Made by a program: the position numbers and the translations under genes. Positions 56,467-60,000 of a stretch of 60,000 nt of DNA are shown here, one piece after another (the first letter of the stretch is position 1; each line of letters opens with the position of its first letter). The notes beneath the pieces were generated by a model. It was not told where the DNA came from and did no database searches. It saw nothing but the letters and a program-made list of their open reading frames with translations. Source of the stretch: Owenia fusiformis (lineage: Eukaryota > Annelida > Polychaeta > Sabellida > Oweniidae); assembly GCA_903813345.2 (NCBI GenBank), contig CAIIXF020000011.1, forward strand, positions 3,560,571 to 3,620,570, given 5' to 3'.

Positions 56467-59349
56467 ATCCAATTTAAATTTTGCGAGATGACTTACATGG
56501 CCTATATACACATTCTTCTATTTTGACTATTGCCATTAGAGATGGCCTGATCTTACTTTTCGATTTTACTTCACTTAGATTTTAGTTCACTTATTAGAGC
56601 TTTTGTATCGTACATTTTCTCGTCTATCAAACGTCGTTCAAAATAGTTCTAGATCTCTGTCACGATCTCATCAATATGTTAGAGCAAACATGTCAGGACT
56701 TATGGGACAACCCACGTATTTATGTAGATATAAACTTTCCACAATCGCCATATATCAGCATATGATCTTAAAAATGTCAGGTCCCATAGGCTGGTATAAG
56801 TGTTCGAAGGAAGTTTTCATTTGCCTCTGTAGTGTCATATTCTTCGTCCAATAATCCAATAATATTTGTCTTCTGGAAATGTTAATCATGAGTACCACGT
56901 GTGTGTATCTGCAGACCCCCATCCCCTGTGTGGTATTTAGATATTCCAAGATGAGCGCGCGTTTGTGTTTTCTCTTTCGTCATCGAAGATATCTTTTGAA
57001 ACTGAAACGTTAATGAATGCAATCTATAAAATAAAGTATAAAAAGTTCAGGATTTATTAACATAGCGAGGACAGAATATTGCGCCTTTCGTTTTAAACTA
57101 CATTCTTATAAAATCTGTTATAGCACAAACCTTGTATAATGTTTTTGGATACTAAATACATGTACAAAATATCATGACGCAGCTTATTATTGTATTTTTA
57201 TTCAATTAAAACCTACCTCGTATGCTCATGGTTTGGGTTTACACCTGTCGACCAGTCAATCCACCAAGCAGCAACCGCAAATCGCACTATACAATCTCAC
57301 CTTTCGTTTCACATTCGCATGTGACTCTTAATGACAACTCGTAATGGGCACTGCTGGTATTTTGAATTCTTACCTAATATACATCGCTGATTGTGCAACG
57401 ATGAAATGGTAAAATACTAAATTATGTTTGTTGTCTTTAGATTCCAAGTTGGTTATAATGACTATTCGAGATATAAATTTGAACTAACTGTGGACGTTAT
57501 ACGCAGCATTACATTGCAATGGTCGGTCAACTGGTGTAGGAGTCAGATCAATATGAGTAGATTTAGGCTTGCGGTTTGTTAACATACAATGTTACGCATT
57601 TCTTAATCTGTTAATATAGAAAAGCGCATTTCAATATTGTTTGATTTATGTATAAGGAGGTCCTCCCCTTATCTTCCTGGATTCACTGAACCTAGAAATG
57701 TATTTAGTGTTTAAATCATCCTTCTTCAGAGGACATTTATGCTTAAATTCATATATACTTGTATAATACCCTTGCAGCAAGGATGGTTTAAATGTACAGT
57801 AAGCTTATTTATTGACAGATTCGATGACTTTATCTGCTGACTTTATTTATGTAGATGCATTGTTAAGACCCCAATATATTTACATCAACACATCTTAAAT
57901 ACACCAGGGTAAGATCATTCATATGTCAGAGTAAAAAGATAATTTAGTCAAGAGTCATCCTTCTAGGGTCAATATCTCAACAAGTCAACAGCGGATAATA
58001 TAAAGTGTAGGTTAAGGTTTAAAATATGTTAAGGGTCACGAATTATTCGTGGGCCATTTGGCTATAAGGCCAGTTCATATCATTAACCGGCCTTTAAAAG
58101 CCTTGTTCTAATTTTCAGGCCACTTGATTTTCGACCAATGAGACTAAACATTTGGAGTATAGGAGCCTTACATTTTTTCGTAAGATTATTTTTAAGTAGA
58201 GTAAACCCCCTCCCATTGCCAAAAGCTGGCTACGGGCATTCACCCCCTCGCTGTACTTGTGTTTTGTGCATATGGGAAATTTATATCATCATTACTCACA
58301 ATATTATTAGTCATTTCAATGTTGATTGTCAGTGGTACAGACTATAGAAAATATTTGAATAAAAATAGCAAGAATATTGTAACGATGATCTCAAAACTAA
58401 AAATTACACATTTTAGATGACTTATCTTTGAAATATAAGGGACGCATACGCACTAGTTTAAACTTAAACTGTACATGGTGTTGAAATGTGTAACTGCATC
58501 TTTTGTTATCAAATCTATCTGAATACACTCGTATAGATCAAATAAGATAGAGTCACGCCAAAATTGAGCAACGGTTAAATAACGAGTACAATAATTGTGG
58601 ACTAAAGTGGTGAGGTCAATGAAAATGAGTAGGGAAGCGCAATGGCATACAATATGCACCTCTACAGATATAGGAAAGGGTTCCGTGTTTCCCTTACCAA
58701 AAATTTCCAGATCGGTTCACATTTAACTTTCCCAAGTGCTTAGAACACGGGTTAGAACAGTGAAAACTGCATGATTTTGAAAGGATGTATGACCGAAGCT
58801 ATGTGCCTGATACCCGGGGCCTGATATTATTTCCGATATAATCAGATAACACAAGAGGCAAATATTCTAATTTGTGTTTGTGGTCAGGAGGCAAATATGT
58901 TTGGAGATAGAAATATGACGAATAAGTATTTTTCTACTGGAGTTCATGGCTATTAGACTATAATCTCTAAAATGACACATTGATATATCAACTAAACATG
59001 CCCATACTCTCGAATTTGGAACCAGACGTATGAAAGGTACCCATTATATCAGGTATCATAATAGTGACCATTCTACACTTACAATGTGATGCCTGTACTA
59101 TTACTTGACTATCTGATTCGTAGTTTCTAAGTTGCAAAATGCTACAGTATACAAAGGCAAAGGGGAGGAGACCACATTTACTCGAGCGAAAACGTTTAGA
59201 AGGAAATGCGAAACTTTAAGGTACGATTTAATATGTTGATGTCATAATTGTTCAAATATATAAGACACGCCATAAATACATTTAGGATACCTTGTGCTAT
59301 GTAATATACAAGTTGGGATTGATGCATAATGCATGTTTTTGTTTTCTAG
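56467..59349. other. Sequence without supported feature
   Basis: Several AG-led open stretches were tested as phase-1 exons of the upstream gene and stopped early or lacked cysteine patterns. No RNA gene or repeat terminus was recognised. Confidence 0.4.
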
Positions 59350-59484
59350 ACGAGCGATACAATTGTCCATAAAGAGTGTACTTTGAAGCACGTTGACACG
59401 ACAAGTTATTTGAAGAGTTGTGCAAGAAGCAATCCGTTGTTTTGCTTACAATGTGATGAATCGATGCTGCTGGAAGATATACCT
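59350..59484 (+). CDS. Possible 45-codon exon, phase 0
   Basis: Acceptor TTTTCTAG ends at 59349 and donor GTAAGT starts at 59485. Only the phase 0 frame is open, giving exactly 45 codons with four cysteines, including KSCARSNPLFCLQCDES. The phase does not match the phase-1 end of the ShKT exon, so it would belong to another gene. No domain recognised; a chance exon is quite possible. Confidence 0.25.
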
Positions 59485-59735
59485 GTAAGTTAAACTTATC
59501 TAAATGGTTGGGTTTCACATATCTTTAAGAATAATATTATTGTGATATTCCCATTTTAACTTAGCTAAACTAAGAAGGCGTATTCCTAAGTCACACTTGT
59601 GGCATCTGGGAATACATCATACAAGAATAATTTTAAAATGAATGGGTACCTTAGTGGAATTGAATAATTAAAAAACTGTTTACGCGTGCATCTCTTTCAA
59701 ATATGCCTAAAGTTGCAACTTCAGAAAATAGAACG

Positions 59736-60000
59736 TACGAGGGTTAATCCAAAAGTTCTGCATCGTTTGCTCTAAAAATCTTAATACTTTATGAATATTG
59801 TTCATATTTTATCTCATTCCCCCATATGTAGTAGTTTTATTTTGCGTAAAAATAAGTAATGCATTTGATCAGTAATATAGTTTTCTGGTAACCATCGCAA
59901 CATAACAAAGGGGTATGTGGGGCAAGAGTACGACACATTGTAGACCTAGAAAAAGTCGACACCTAAAGGGTGTTTCAGGGTAACAAATTGCTTTCAAAGG
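59736..60000. mobile_element. Left end of a mariner-like element, cut by the window
   Basis: TACGAGGGTTAATCCAAAAG at 59736 has the form of mariner termini (compare TACGAGGGGTGATCAATAAG at 33512). The other end would lie beyond the window and no transposase is visible yet. GGTAACCATCGCAAC at 59888 is another X-box-like match. Confidence 0.5.

Noticed and set aside
57440-57487. Short phase-1 open stretch (DSKLVIMTIRD) as a terminal exon
   Set aside because: Only 15 codons, no domain, ordinary AT-rich context.
1-60000. CRISPR array, bacterial operon or viral genome
   Set aside because: No regular spacer-repeat array, no ribosome binding site-led gene strings and no viral genes were seen; introns and non-LTR elements show an animal nuclear genome.

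Overview
The window is animal nuclear DNA: AT-rich, gene-poor, intron-rich and crowded with decayed transposons. Nothing bacterial or viral stands out. The extracellular domain combination (mucin-like repeats, EGF, a WV-x2-GCRA-x-F domain and ShKT), the phase-1 exons and the density of small inverted-repeat elements suggest a marine invertebrate, perhaps a spiralian or invertebrate deuterostome. The sequence alone does not settle the species.

The main gene lies on the + strand at 42.3-53.9 kb and probably continues past the last exon I can place. A TATA box and short leader exon precede a signal-peptide exon. The exons then encode a Thr/Pro linker, a shortened EGF-like module, a small linker, a complete six-cysteine EGF module, a two-exon GCRA-motif domain, a 126-residue mucin-like exon made of exactly 21 hexapeptide repeats, and a six-cysteine ShKT domain. 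All splice junctions keep the frame over 384 codons. The product should be a secreted, O-glycosylated, modular extracellular protein. Its introns hold several transposon insertions. A separate phase 1-1 exon at 16.7 kb encodes a Tyr/Gly-rich domain of another, mostly unseen, gene.

The rest is mobile and repetitive DNA. 0-3 kb: two inverted-repeat elements. 3.7-6.2 kb: a decayed LINE on the minus strand. 6.6-14.5 kb: a mosaic of inverted repeats, with a long palindrome-like structure whose spacer is a 24-bp minisatellite and whose arms carry RFX X-box-like palindromes, plus a reverse transcriptase relic. 18.6-23.3 kb: further inverted-repeat elements and a LINE tail interrupted by a nested MITE. 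23.3-26.9 kb: an inverted pair of ~0.5 kb repeats beside a tyrosine-recombinase C-terminal relic. 27-36 kb: MITEs, tandem duplications, a tRNA-Gly-like sequence and a deleted mariner. 30.1-39.8 kb: a ~1 kb inverted repeat pair carrying tRNA-like modules, beside a fresh-looking 5'-truncated LINE with a 13-bp target duplication. 54.3-54.7 kb: seven exact copies of a 14-bp palindrome. 55.5-60 kb: MITEs and one half mariner end.

All repeat boundaries were read by eye and may be off by tens of bases. No search or alignment program was run.
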